From: Incurvaria masculella
Taxonomy: Eukaryota; Arthropoda; Insecta; Lepidoptera; Incurvariidae
DNA length: 64,000 bases
Direction: 5' to 3'
Assembly (NCBI GenBank): GCA_946894095.1
Contig: OX335654.1
Location: 18,671,687-18,735,686 of the forward strand
Part shown: piece after piece, positions 32,028 to 43,171 of the stretch
Position numbering within the stretch: position 1 is the stretch's first letter
How the letters are laid out: each line of letters begins with the position of its first letter
Position numbers and translations under genes: made by a program
Notes under the pieces: generated by a model
Database searches by the model: none
What the model was told of the DNA's origin: nothing
The model's input: the letters and a program-made list of their open reading frames with translations, nothing else

Positions 32028-34280
32028 GTGAAATCCGACGAGGGCGAAGTTTTCACTTTGGAACCTTTAGATTCTCTATACTTCCCAGAGCAGAATGTTA
32101 ATGTTCACGCCGTAACAGCGTTCGAAGTTGGAGCGAGTGTACGCGACGGCGTGACTGCGGCGACACCGGTGCGGCGTGTCCTGGAAAGGCGGCCAGCCGC
32201 GGCTGATCGTCGCGTCATTATCGCGCCTGACCCCGACCCCGTATCGCCCGTCGCCGCTTGCACCACACATAATGAGGTGTTACTGCACCGGGGCATGCCA
32301 TGGAACATTGCCGAGTCAGTTTTGTTGCAGGACTGTGACTCAAAGAACGACTAGCACGAAGTTCGCAATTTTGCAAAGATAGTCCTGTTTGATGCTGAAA
32401 TCATACAGTACTTGTCTGAGCCAAAGTACTGACATGAAATATATGGAAATATTGTCGAATCTGACAGTCGGAAGTTATACTTTGGCTAAGCCAAGCACGA
32501 ATAAGGTCTATGAATCTCAGCATGAGAGTCACACCCAAGTCCAAAATGCGTAATCGCACTTCATCATTTTAAGTCGCACTCGCAAAAACTCGACCATGCT
32601 ACTCAAAATCAATGCTTTGAACATGAAACCTTCTCGTATATGTTATTTAAAAATGATCTTAGTACAGGTGACTTTTTAAAGCATGATCAAATTAACAGAC
32701 GTGATGATGTATCGCTAACTGCATCCTGCATTTTTTCCAACGGGTTTTTTTTTCGCTTAACTAGATTTTTCGGACGGCTCAGATTTTTTATTGGACATGC
32801 ATTTCTTTCAGAAGGTTTTATAGACTGCTTATTCCTCTGAGCTTGATTTGTCGAACGGCCATTTTTCTTTTCTTTGGGCGACACACATCTCTTCCTAATG
32901 AAAACAAGCTGAAATCAATGAAGGCATTTATTTAAAATTCAATTTTATTGTCAGGACTTTCCCAATTGGTAACCCCACTCGCAGCGCCCTGTCTTTCCGT
33001 TTCCCCTGCCCTGGCGTATTTTTCTATGTCTTCTGCTATCACCGGTCACCACCTCTGGCCTATTGACCATTTAAACTGTGTCGGTGTTATCATGACAGTG
33101 TCATGGATTTTATGAGCCTCACAGAAGTCAACTCATATATTTAGAAGTGCCACGAAATAAAAACAGCCACAAATACTTAGGCACAAACATAAACTATTGT
33201 TGTTAGTAACTGAGAGATATGAACCATGCTGATATGCTCATAGTAATCATAAACATCCACGAAATATTTTTAACGATGAATGAATTAAACGCTGTTTCTC
33301 TTATTTTAGTAATAACGTTTATTTAAAAAAATATATACGACTGAACTTTGTAATTAGATGAAAAAGTTCCTAGTATTGTACAATTTTCAGTTTGAACATT
33401 TTTTTCTTGTATTCAAAGTGACCTTTCTCATGGAACCTTAGGAAGTTATTTGAAATTATCTGAGCCGTTATGCAGTTCCAGAGAGTAGTTTCCATGGTAG
33501 AGATGTTAGAACACACAGAGTTCAAGAGTATTTATATTCTTTCGGATATTAGACATAACAAAATTAGGACGTGGTTTTCAAGTCAATTCTAATCTACGAT
33601 TGTATAGGGAGCATCCGCAGAGAAAATTGAACATCGCTTACGAAGCCATCACTATGCAACTATAGGTGGGCGCGGTCAAAACTCTCTCTGGGTGGGCGTG
33701 GAGCAATGGATTTCATATTTTATGCATGCTGTTATTGCCGATAACTGATAATGTTCTCGTAACTTTCCCCCTATCATCTTCCAAATATATAACGCCATGT
33801 AAGTAGTTGATAAAAATGCTACCAAAAATGTTAGACGTTTGTTTACCAATTGAATGTTGAGATTAGTCGATACAGAAATTCAACGTAAACTGAAACATAC
33901 ATGCAGCCTTATATAAATGGTTATTTCTGTGTACGTTATAAATGTCTGACTAATAAACCTAATATTGACAACTCCTTTGAAAACATGTATTTAACCTTTT
34001 TTGACACCCCTGGAACCAAGTTTATTAAAGTTATGCAAAGAGATGGAGTCTTATCATCAGCTACATTTACTTCAATTGTTATTCGGTTGACATTAATTCC
34101 ACGGATTTAATGCACAGGAAACATACATTTTTAATCATTATATAGTCAATATAGTTAGATTCGAGATTGTTGTGAAAATGATCTAATAATTTGTGAATGT
34201 ATGAAGTTTTTATTAACAGTTGTGAGTTCGAGTGTGTTAATAGTTACATACAAGATAATTTCAGCTCTTTAACGTGTTTT
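32028..34280. other. Mostly unassigned; a GC-rich patch at 32090-32300
   Basis: The patch is open in several frames on both strands (60-108 codons) because of high GC; no conserved domain or splice pair is apparent. The remainder to 34280 is AT-rich with no recognisable gene or element. Confidence 0.3.
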
Positions 34281-34281
34281 T

Positions 34282-34695
34282 AGGGTTCCGTTCCTCAAAA
34301 GGAGGTAAGGAACATTATAGGATCACTCCGTTGTTCTTCTTAATGCCTGGCAAAACCTTTTACGTCAGGAACGCGTGGACGTCAAAATTCTTAGGTCTAT
34401 GGTCCCTTGGATCTGGTAAAAGATCAGTTTTAGAGTCAACGTTATCAAAGAATGCACCAATTTATGCCGCTTATTTTTACACATGTAAATAAATTAAAAC
34501 CCATAGACTACAGTATACTTACCTCCTGTTGACCTAGAATAATTAAATATGCCAATAAGTCAGGTCTGCACAGCACAAATAGAGGAAGAATTCGGAAATC
34601 GGCAATTTGTACCTAGTTATATCGCAGATAAACAAAATCCGTGATCGACTAACTATAAACATACAAAAATTGTACGGAACCCTCAGTGCACGACT
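34282..34695 (+). mobile_element. Relative of element E (CTCAAAAGGAGG subfamily)
   Basis: AGGGTTCCGTTCCTCAAAAG at the left, GGATCACTCCGTTGTTCTTC after it, and TTGTACGGAACCCTCAGTGC at the right, so the inverted GGGTTCCG/CGGAACCC ends are kept. The interior is different from E. The open frame at 34274-34492 is incidental. Confidence 0.5.
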
Positions 34696-34696
34696 T

Positions 34697-34760
34697 AGCC
34701 CCGATTGCACGAAGAGACGGCTGAGTTAATCAATGTTCAAACACGTCACTTCTAGTGAAC
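34697..34760 (+). repeat. Interspersed repeat V, copy 2
   Basis: GCCCCGATTGCACGAAGAGA and TTAATCAATGTTCAAACACG match 19041-19093. It directly follows the E-like element. Confidence 0.4.
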
Positions 34761-34951
34761 CGCATATGGAGTTCCTTCCATACTGTCCATACAAAGTGAT
34801 GTGTTTGCACTCTCCCCTCCAGTTTTTTTACAAATAAACAGAGCCTCGGCTGTGTCTAGAATATTTAACTGGAGGGCATTTTGTAGCACACCAGTCAGAA
34901 GGGCCAAAACCAGTTAACATATAGAGAGACAGAGTTAACAGATAACATATT

Positions 34952-35341
34952 GAGCGGCTCGTAGCCTAGTGGCGCGGGGACTGGCCTAGCGTACCAGAGG
35001 CATGGGTTCAATTCCGACATGCACCACTGTCTTTCCCTCTCAGAGTTCGATAAGTGCATTTCGTCACGAATGCGAGCTGCTCCATGGTTCGGAATCCATG
35101 TAGGTCCCTTCCCCTATTAGGTGGTAGGGTTTAGGCCCGCTCGAGTACCATCGCATTGAATGAAAAGATGGTCGAAGCGGCAATGAAAAATTGTCCGTGT
35201 TTTCCATCCAGTTCAACGTAGCCGTGCTCATAAAGGGAAGGTCCTGGCATGGCACCTAATTCCTTCAGGAATGTGGTGTATTGGGCTAATTTCATAACGG
35301 TAGTTGTGTAGCCATCCATGTCAGGACGCATTAAAAAAAAA
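34952..35341 (+). mobile_element. SINE D with tRNA-like head, copy 1
   Basis: Head: GAGCGGCTCGTAGCCTAGTG (A-box TAGCCTAGTGG) and GGGTTCAATTCC (B-box). Then GAATGCGAGCTGCTCCATGG, the D body (CATCGCATTGAATGAAAAGA, CAGTTCAACGTAGCCGTGCT) and GCCATCCATGTCAGGACGCA plus a poly(A). Classic SINE order: Pol III promoter, body, A tail. The body is shared with copies that have a different head. Confidence 0.8.
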
Positions 35342-35639
35342 CATGCATAGGTATTTTATATTTATTTTAACCGTTATAAGGCCACCTCCGTGAGAAAGCC
35401 CCGGAAGCTGTGTAGGTGCTACCCTCGCCATTTTAACTTTAATATGAATTGACGGTAATTGAATTTGAACGGAAGTGAGTCGGGCGAATTTGTCCAATTC
35501 ATTTGAACACTGTTGAATGCTCTTGAGTTTGGGTTCCAAGACGAGGGTCAAAACAATTTAATTTATAAATTTATTTTCATGGAAGCAACTGGTTTAGACT
35601 GTCACAGTCCTCGTGCAGGATCACGTTTTGTAAACTACT

Positions 35640-36125
35640 TTTTTTGCTTATTGTACTCGAATTTGTCATGTTTCCAGCCAGTTCAACGATCACAGCGAAA
35701 AAGAACAGACAAGAAACTTCTCTGGATTTTTTTCAACTTCCTCTTAGACCAAATTTACAAAAGTGTATACAAGTTACAGACATACGCAACAGTGTCGCTC
35801 TTGGACTGCAGATTGGAATGCTAACACTCGCTTGCCCCAATGTACCAAAAAAGCTTTTGCGAAAAACGTTCTCGAAACGATGTCGTCCACCATATCTCTT
35901 TCAGGAATCTTATTCGTATATGGTTGCTCTCAAACCATTGTACTCTTAATTTTCTGTAGGTGGTAGCATTTAAAGTGTAATATTATATAGTTTTTTTTTT
36001 AGCTGTAAGAATAATAATGTATTTTGTATTTTGACTCTTTGTTTACAGGTCACTGTAGTAGTTCATGACAGAAATAATCGTATTAATACTAAATCGTACA
36101 GAGCTTTCACAACTTTTTCATGTTG
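35640..36125 (-). mobile_element. LINE 3' end and upstream part (family C), minus orientation
   Basis: On the minus strand: the 3' core AGAAGTTTCTTGTCTGTTCT, TGATCGTTGAACTGGCTGG and a GAGTACAATAAGCAAA tail at 35645. Upstream (35880-36125) the sequence recurs at 59054-59312. It is joined at about 36125 to a plus-oriented LINE tail, giving outward-facing tails. Confidence 0.55.
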
Positions 36126-36590
36126 CCACTGGAGTAGTGCATCGCTTTAAGGTCCCTACTTGCGGCGACGCTGGGTTCGGGTCTCCTCTTTCCCTAAAAT
36201 ATGGTTGATAGAGGCGATGGCTGTGTCCGGCGTGATGCTCGTGAACGGGTACTGTTTGTGGGGACTGGCTTGCTCCAATTGGCAACATTCTAGATGGCGG
36301 GCATGGTCTTTACTAATAAACTGATATTTGTCATGAACTGTTGCATATGACATGAATTGCTGATTCTCGTCAATTCATATTATTTTGGCGTGTTTATCTG
36401 TGAGTCTAAATACTTTTGTAAATTTAGACTAAGTGGACGTTGAAAAAAAAAACCAGCGGAGTTTCTTTCCAGTTCTTCTTCGCTGGGATTTCCCCGAACT
36501 GGCTAATGATAAAATATGACAAATCCGAGTGCAGTGTACTGTCTATGGATGATGAATAAACAATAAACAATAAACAATAAACAATAACGC
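36125..36590 (+). mobile_element. LINE 3' region (family C/O), plus copy
   Basis: Contains the uninterrupted CGCTTTAAGGTCCC site (TTAA at 36150-36153), GGCGACGCTGGGTTCGGG, CAATTGGCAACATTC, the core GGAGTTTCTTTCCAGTTCTT and a GATGAATAAACAATAAAC-repeat tail. It is a second empty-site witness for the MITE pair at 57994. Confidence 0.7.
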
Positions 36591-36654
36591 GTCCGCACAT
36601 TTCGGTAAGGTAACGCACACGTAGTTGAGGTGCTTGCGTGCCGACCGCATCCGA

Positions 36655-36997
36655 GGATTTCGCCTCCCATGCAAACGTAGTTTACTAATAATTTGAAAAC
36701 CACTGTTCCAATGTACTTGATATTTGGTATCCAATATTAGGCTACAAATATCTGAGTCTGCATGTCTTTGTTATTTCAGTAAATGTGTCCTGACTCAAAC
36801 CACAGAGAAAACAAAATTCGTGTGAAGATTTTCTTTTTGCTTTCATTTGATTCGGTTTGGATTTTTCAATAAAACAAAAGCGTGCAGACACAGATATTTG
36901 TTGTCTGATATGAGATATTAAATATCAGTCTAATTGGGGTAGCGGATTTCAAATGATTAGTAAACTACGTTTGTATGGAGAGCATAGCTTACGGGCC
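36655..36997 (+). mobile_element. TTAA MITE B, truncated copy
   Basis: Carries CGTAGTTTACTAATAATTTG, AAAACCACTGTTCCAATG, ACAGATATTTGTTGTCTGAT and GCATAGCTTACGGGCC, but neither terminal TTAA is intact. The right side runs directly into a SINE D head. Confidence 0.7.
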
Positions 36998-37115
36998 ACG
37001 GCCAGCCTCAACGGTCGAACAGTCGCCCATCCAGAAACCGACCGCGCCAAAAGTCGCTTCACCTCGATCGAGCGGCACGGCGGCGTCGCGCCAACGCGGT
37101 ACCGAGGCGATGGCT
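36998..37115 (-). repeat. Diverged 5S-like SINE D head only
   Basis: Plus strand ACGGCCAGCCTCAACGGTCG, CCATCCAGAAACCGACCGCG and GCGGTACCGAGGCGATGG correspond to the inverted head of D. The body is absent. Confidence 0.55.
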
Positions 37116-37157
37116 TGCAGAGTTTTGTAAGACAGCACGAGTAAACCAAATTATGAG

Positions 37158-37295
37158 CATAATGATTTGAAAACTTACGGTTTTCCGGTGTGCAATGCCG
37201 TGCTTGGCCGACATGTTTCGTGTCGTGGGAGGCGAAACATGGCGGCCAAGCACGGCATTGCACACCGGAAAACCGTAAGTTTTCAAAACATTATG
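37158..37295. repeat. Near-perfect palindrome, 62-bp arms, 14-base loop
   Basis: Left arm 37158-37219 and right arm 37234-37295 are inverted copies with only two mismatches in 62 bases (landmarks GAAAACTTACGGTTTTCCGG and TGCAATGCCGTGCTTGGCCG). Such fidelity implies a young structure or one kept by selection or conversion. It could be a hairpin RNA precursor or a miniature inverted-repeat element; no other copy is in the window and no clear target duplication flanks it. Confidence 0.9.
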
Positions 37296-37659
37296 TACAG
37301 TGACGGTGTAAATCTAAGAACATAAATTATGAGCAGTTGAGTTCAAACTATTCTACAAACATTTACTAAAGAAATTTAACAATCATTTACTGGGGGATTT
37401 CTTTAAGCGTAGAATGGCGACGGCGATGATAAATTTAATATTTAAGTTTAATTAAGGGCAGATTTTTAAATAGATAAACGGCCAGATAACTATTCGACGG
37501 ATTTATTTACGCTCTTGCTTATCCATCCGATATAGTAAGTCCATGTGTTTATTAGTAAAATTATAGTCCGATAATTATGATAGAATATATAAGTCTCCGT
37601 CAACGACTATCTGTCTTTTAACCAACTTGAATTTGTACCATCAGTCCGATAAGTACTAT

Positions 37660-38010
37660 CTCCGCACCGCTTTGATTTTGATTTGATTCGCGTAAGTCGC
37701 TCCGAGACCGCTTTGATTTGCTTTGTGGCAAGTTTTCGCGTCTCCTCTTTCGCGGCGGAGGGTTCGCGCCATCGCGGATTGTTCGTTTCCAGCGACAACG
37801 CCCCCCTCGCCCCGAACCCCCGCGCCGCCCGCGCGCGCAGCCTCGCTCGCTCGCGCGGCGCGTCCGAGACGTCACGTCCGGCAATTTTACGCGCTCATTG
37901 AATGCCGCGCCGCGCGCCGCCTCCGCCGCGCCGTGTCCCATTCATGCGGCGAGACGCGACGACGCGGCGACGCGACGCGGCGACGACCGCCCCTCTCCCG
38001 CGTATTATTA
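37660..38010. promoter_or_regulatory. CpG-rich island, possible promoter
   Basis: The most CpG-dense stretch of the window: runs such as CGCGCCGCCCGCGCGCGCAG and CGCGACGACGCGGCGACGCG, with a GACGTCACGTC element resembling a CRE. A GTAAGT donor-like site lies at 37692 (plus). The overlapping open frames on both strands reflect composition, not coding. No linked coding exon was found. Confidence 0.35.
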
Positions 38011-38123
38011 CATCTCTTTGCTTGCGTCTGCGTCTGCTAGGGGCTTGTCCATTAATCGCGTCAGTCTAGATTAGGGGCGGGAGGGGGGGGGGGATACAAT
38101 AATATTTTGTACCTCAGCAATTT

Positions 38124-38265
38124 AATTGAATTTATTTATTCAACTTCTGGTGGTCAAATTACACTAAGTCATGTCACAATTTGATTGATTCGCGGATTCG
38201 ATCAACTCAGTGAAGAAGAACCCGCAAAGAAACTTCACTGGTCTATAAGTTATGATTTTTTTGCG
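38124..38265 (-). mobile_element. LINE 3' end (GCGGGTTCTTCTTCACTG type), minus
   Basis: Minus strand: CCAGTGAAGTTTCTTTGCGG, GATCGAATCCGCGAATCAAT, TAATTTGACCACC and GAATAAATAAATTCAA. Same family as 16770-17205. Only the tail is present. Confidence 0.7.
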
Positions 38266-38444
38266 CCTTTGGGTTGCAAGGGAAAGGTACATCATTGCGG
38301 CAGACAGTAATCATTTAGAGCATTTTAATAATACCAAAAAACATGTTTGGTTACGAGGGGGAGGGGCACATATCATTTGTATTTAATTGGTTATAAAATA
38401 GTGACTAATCCTGTTGTTGATGTTCGTATATAATTGAGTAGTGA

Positions 38445-38665
38445 GCGGCTTTGGTACAGTGGTAAAGCGTCCGCTTTTCGTGCCGTAGACGTGTGTTCCA
38501 ATTCAGCCTCCGCGTTTCGCTATTTGTCAGCGAAACGCCAACGACAAGCGTAGCTTATTTTTATCGTTATTAAGTGTTGGAATGAAATGTAAACTCGAAA
38601 TATTACATTGTTTAATATGTAGAGTTCACATTTCAATATTGAGCAATGTAATATTCGAGGTTGTT
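38445..38665 (+). mobile_element. tRNA-like SINE head followed by hairpins
   Basis: GCGGCTTTGGTACAGTGGTA (A-box-like TGGTACAGTGG) and GTGTTCCAATTCAGCC (weak B-box) with CCGC closing against the initial GCGG. Then a perfect 10-bp hairpin at 38512-38538 (GCGTTTCGCT/AGCGAAACGC) and a longer imperfect one (CTCGAAATATTACATTG with CAATGTAATATTCGAG). Single copy here; it could also be a decayed tRNA gene. Confidence 0.45.
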
Positions 38666-38669
38666 TTTT

Positions 38670-39760
38670 TCAAAACGCGTCTTTTAATGTCCAGTTGACA
38701 CACCCGCAAGAATACATTGAGAATGGGAAAAGGACCTTTGAGCCTCACCACGTTACTGCGGGGGAAAGGAAGGGTATAAAATACTCAAGTGATTAATGGA
38801 CAAACCCTACCCATAAGATTAGGTCACTACGATCATCCGGTAAGGCGATTTTCGCCCCTGAATCCCTAATGATTGGAACCATTTTGCATTGTAAATGATC
38901 AATTAAAATGAATTTCGCATAATTCGAGTGTTATGTTATGTAGATACGGTAGGTACTCTCGTAAAGTTCTCGGCTCGCTTCGTTGAAGGCTCATACGATG
39001 GGGTATTAAAGTACCGTGAAGGCACCCAACAGGAAACGGATTATCTTTACGATTGTAATCCGATGGGATCTTAAAACTGTACGATACCCCGGCTATGCCA
39101 CTCGGATTTCCTTGCGACGGCGGATGTGAATCGATGTTTGTTTAGTTGTGCTGTGTAGGTTCCTGAACTTTAAAATCGTTACAAATGTATTGGAAATTCG
39201 CGAGTTGTTTTAGATTTAAAAACTGAACATTATGACATACTAATAAAAAAATCATCAACGATTTTGGCAGTCGTAATTCTAGAGTTTAAAACATTTAATA
39301 GTTCTAACACAATAAAATCTACTTGAGTGTCCCGAGACCCATTTTTAAGTACTGCTATACAAACTGGAACCTTTGACGTACATGCTGCCAGAATCGAATT
39401 TAAGAATCAAATAAGTAGGAATATCCCACACTACCACGATAGACTACTAAGGCATTGTATTTTAAATGGCAAGAGAGACCGTGAGGAGTTGCTGCAAATA
39501 ATAAAAATACAGGTTCCTTGAAACAGTTACAGGTTTAAAGACAGAAAAACTTTCTTAGTAAGAAGATGTCGGACAAACAACGGAAGACAGTAACCCTCTG
39601 TCAGGCTTTACCAACTTTCAAGCATATATAGAAGCTCTATCGACTTTTTTATTTATGATTTTAAAAAGATCTATGTCCAAGCACATTAGTGGAATAAAAA
39701 AAAAATGGTTTCTTTTTATTTTATTTAACATGAATTTATAAATATAATAATTGTATTGTA
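38670..39760. other. Unassigned, apparently single-copy
   Basis: Nothing repeated is visible. 38950-39140 is less AT-rich with several GGATT/AATCC motifs. A 64-codon plus frame at 39327-39521 has a plausible composition but no ATG context, domain or splice evidence. Confidence 0.25.
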
Positions 39761-39763
39761 TTT

Positions 39764-39926
39764 TTGTCTATTTGTTGTTATAGCGGCAAAATAAATACAT
39801 ACTCTGTGAAAATTTCATCTGCCTACCTATTACGTTTCATGAGATACAGCCCTGTGACAGACGGACGGACGGACGGACAGCGGAGGCTTAGTTCCGTTTT
39901 CACCCTTTGGGTACGGAACCCTAAAA
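39764..39926 (-). mobile_element. Element E, truncated minus copy
   Basis: TATTTGTTGTTATAGCGGCA, a (GGAC)n run and GGGTACGGAACCCTAAAAA. It lacks the TTGGCCGG end. Confidence 0.7.
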
Positions 39927-40099
39927 AGTGCAGCGAATATGTTGGGCGGTCATGGGTGGCTTCGCAGCAGCTGACATCGCTACTATTCATGATGTTAGTC
40001 CATCAAAGAACGAATTAGGTATGCCACGACCTCCCTTTTAATTAAGTCCGGCTTAATTTAAGCGAATTTAAAACACGGTAATTTTTCATCGCCTCTCCG

Positions 40100-40262
40100 A
40101 CTAGTTTGTAAGTATCAATGGAAAAAAATATAATACAATGATCAACCTGACGAAGTTTCTTGTCTGCTCTTCTTCGCCATAAGTAATCGAACCGACAGGA
40201 AAAAAAATGACGAATCCGAGTGTGTAATATACATCTAATGGAGGAAATAAAGAAACTGAAAC
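40100..40262 (+). mobile_element. LINE 3' end, family N, copy 2
   Basis: GTTTGTAAGTATCAATGGAA, CGAAGTTTCTTGTCTGCTCT, AATCGAACCGACAGG and ATGGAGGAAATAAAGAAACT. It matches 23500-23665. Confidence 0.7.
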
Positions 40263-40317
40263 TATTTAAAAAATTATAGGTATTTAAATTTGTGTGATAA
40301 GTTTTTTCTTACAATTA

Positions 40318-40440
40318 CTTATTTATTTATTTATTTACGAGAGAAAAAATGAGATGAAAATACAAAAGAACATATAAAAACAATAATGATAACAAAGAAT
40401 TTCCTTCTACTACGTGCGCTTAAACACGAGAACCACTAAT
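40318..40440 (-). mobile_element. LINE 3' end S with (TAAA)n tail, copy 1
   Basis: A (TTTA)n run then GAGAGAAAAAATGAGA and CTTCTACTACGTGCGC. Similar pieces occur at 51510 and 63236, always with the TTTA run at the same side, consistent with a tail on the minus strand. Confidence 0.5.
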
Positions 40441-40689
40441 TTGATTTTGATGAGGTATGTATCTAGCTATAGCTTGATTCATGCCGTCTATTATTCCCAT
40501 AAAATATGCTACGAAACATCAAGCTAAAGTACCGTAGGGGTAATCATTGGGGTTAAATATGATGGGGGAATACCGACTGTTTTTCGTCGAACTTTAACGC
40601 AGCCAGGGGTTCCCATGATAAATACCATTTCGTACCGTGCTGACTGTCAAACGATGTGTTAATCGGTCAAAATATCAGTTGGCTTCTCA

Positions 40690-40985
40690 GCTGTATCAGT
40701 TGGATTTAATCTCTCACTTACTCGTTCATCCGGCGTGTTAATTTACAATCGCTGAACCCCCAGAGCTGTAGGCATCATTTGATTATTTCATGAATTTGAC
40801 GCAAAGTGGCGTGTGCTCCATATCGCGTCTCCGCTATATGGTCAAAATTACCATATAGCTGTACGGGATTCCATACAGTCGAAACATCTCTACCGCGTGC
40901 GAATGTGTTTTAAAGTCAGTTCCCACCCATACAAACCCTCCAATACGTCTGCAACTATGTTTTCATGTGGCGTGTACGTTTAAGT
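40690..40985 (+). repeat. Repeats U and J, copy 2
   Basis: U: CTCACTTACTCGTTCATCCG and GCGTGTTAATTTAC (also at 55378 and 57118). J: CGTCTCCGCTATATGGTCAA, CAAACCCTCCAATACGTCTG (also at 16160 and 56150). They may be parts of one larger element. Confidence 0.4.
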
Positions 40986-41017
40986 TGGATTGTTAGTTTT
41001 TTTTAATGGGAGATTTT

Positions 41018-41430
41018 GAGCGGCTCGTAGTCTAGTGGCGCGGGGACTGGCCTAGCGTACCAGAGACCTGGGTTCAATACCGACATGCACCACTGTCTTT
41101 CTCTTTCCGAGTTCGATAAGTGCATTTCGTTACGAATGCGAGCTGCTCCATGGTTCGGAATCCATGTAAAACTGTAGGTCCCCTTCCCCTACTAGGTGGT
41201 AGGGTTTAAGCCCGCCCGGGTTGGGACCATCGCATTGGATGAAAAGATGGTCGAAGCGGCAATGAAAAATTGTCCGTGTTTTCCATCCAGTTCAATGTAG
41301 CCGTGCTCATAAAGGGAAGGTCCTTGCATGGCACCAAACTCCTTCGGGAATGAGGTGTGTTTGGCTAATATCATAACGGTAGTTGTGTGGTATTAGCCAT
41401 CCATGTCAGGTCGCATAAAAAAAAAAAAAA
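41018..41430 (+). mobile_element. SINE D with tRNA-like head, copy 2
   Basis: GAGCGGCTCGTAGTCTAGTG, GGGTTCAATACC, GAATGCGAGCTGCTCCATGG, GCCCGCCCGGGTTGGGACCA, CAGTTCAATGTAGCCGTGCT and GCCATCCATGTCAGGTCGCA with a 14-A tail. It is the best-preserved tRNA-headed copy. Confidence 0.85.
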
Positions 41431-41850
41431 GACAGAGGGTCCCATACTAGGCACGCTCGATGCCATATCTCTTCCCTTTTTATCTATGGTACATACCTTA
41501 ACCCTGCTAGGCAGAAATGATAAAGCGATATTCGGTACGATCACAGCACATCTCTTTCGTTTCATCTACAGATTTTTTGTTCATACATGCTCTACGATTA
41601 AGGGTGCTACTAACCAGACCTTTACGAAGAATTAAATCGATTTTGTCGCGGTACCTAGGTCGCCTCCCGCCCAGGCACGACACTTCTGCTCACTTCAATT
41701 TGTTTCGTCACCCTTTCGTTCCACATGTCCAAACTATCTTAGCACTCTTATCGATTCTCACAATTAATTTAGTAAATATTGTAATTTGTTTTTGTACATT
41801 ACATAAAGTGAATGCATTAATTAGTGAGTAGCCATGGTAAGGGCTCCACC

Positions 41851-42323
41851 TTAAGGCGCTACGACTAGCCATACCATGCACCTTTACAGAAATATATATA
41901 ATATATAATATGTAGTGAAAAGCCTCAGCAAGTCCAGATAGAACTCCAGACTGACAATTTATTGTTAATATTTTTTGATTCCATAATTTATTTAAATAAT
42001 AATAATAATAAAAAAAACGATTTTTCACATTAGAAATCTGAAAGTAATATGATTTCTAGATATAATCAAAAACAGCATATATGCATAAACAAATAATTCC
42101 ATTTGCGTGTAGATTTCTACATTTAGTCAAAAAAGTTCGAAAATGGACACCGTTTCCGCAATGTATTTTGTATAGAAAAATTAAACATACATTAACAAAA
42201 ATAGGTCAATTCCTAGACAAGGAATCATATATTGTAAAAATGACACTTTCAATCGTCAGACTTAGTTAGTTAACTTGGGGTGCCTCGTCTAACTTTGCGA
42301 TTGGGCTAGTACCAGGGCCTTAA
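41851..42323 (+). mobile_element. TTAA MITE family G, copy 4
   Basis: TTAAGGCGCTACGACTAGCC to GGGCTAGTACCAGGGCCTTAA-type end. Interior as in copy 2 (27385) with an added AT dinucleotide stretch near 41895. Confidence 0.85.
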
Positions 42324-43171
42324 GAATGTGAAATCGTGGTCTGCGCGTGTTGCCTAACCCTGCGAGTCCCACAAACTAAATTCGGAATTTGTAAAAGTGC
42401 CTAAATAACCAATTAGTATGCATGAAGGTATGAGGAAACGCACCTAAACACATAATTATGTTAAAATATGCTTATATGTGTAGAGTGTATGCATAGTTAA
42501 ACCTTCTTGTGTACAAGCGCCCTTGGCTACAATAAAACATTGAAATCTTGGGGCGTCTTTGTGTGATTTTTAAATATCGCATTCTTTTGTGCATTTGATT
42601 GGATATATTTCTGTCAAAATGTGGGTCGAAAACTCTAACAGGTATTTTGTACAAATTTGTTGTGACTATGATTTAAAAAAATAGAGTAAAGAGTGGGTTG
42701 GAGTCCACACATAACTTACCTTCGTTACACGTTACTTACTTACTAGGTAAGCAATGTAGCAGTGCAAGTGCAAAACGGTTGCAAACGGCAGAAATGTTTT
42801 TTTTTTTTGCCACCAAATGTCAACGAAGCTCTTAATGGGAATTATTGGATGTTTCTCATTAAATCATGCTATTTCGGCTTAAGGTGGCCCATCCCGCTCA
42901 TCTCCCCATACAAAAGGGGAAAGAAGATCACGCCCATATTTCTTGTCAGAGATCCAAAATTTTGCTTAAAATAGCTTTATTTGATCGAACTAGATGTCTG
43001 ATGACCATTGGCATTGTAAAATTGTGTTTGGTTTCTAAGTTATAAGGTCCGAAAGTTCGCTTTTTTCGCGCGTTTTATACAATAACTTTGGAGGTGGATT
43101 ACGCAATTATAAAGTAAGAACATCTTAAAAAGATTAGTCAACAGACATATCCTATTTAATCTAGATTTATA

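Noticed and set aside
32028..32382. Frames of 64-108 codons on both strands
   Set aside because: Mutually overlapping on opposite strands with no domain; best explained by a GC-rich, stop-poor patch.
35513..35966. About 100-codon plus frames
   Set aside because: They run antisense through a LINE 3' region and contain its conserved core, so they are shadows of the repeat.
36949..37286. Frames of 75-104 codons
   Set aside because: Cross a SINE head and both arms of the palindrome; the inverted arms alone generate paired open frames.
37618..38074. Long frames on both strands in the CpG island
   Set aside because: Low-complexity R/A/P-rich translations in four frames at once reflect CpG composition.
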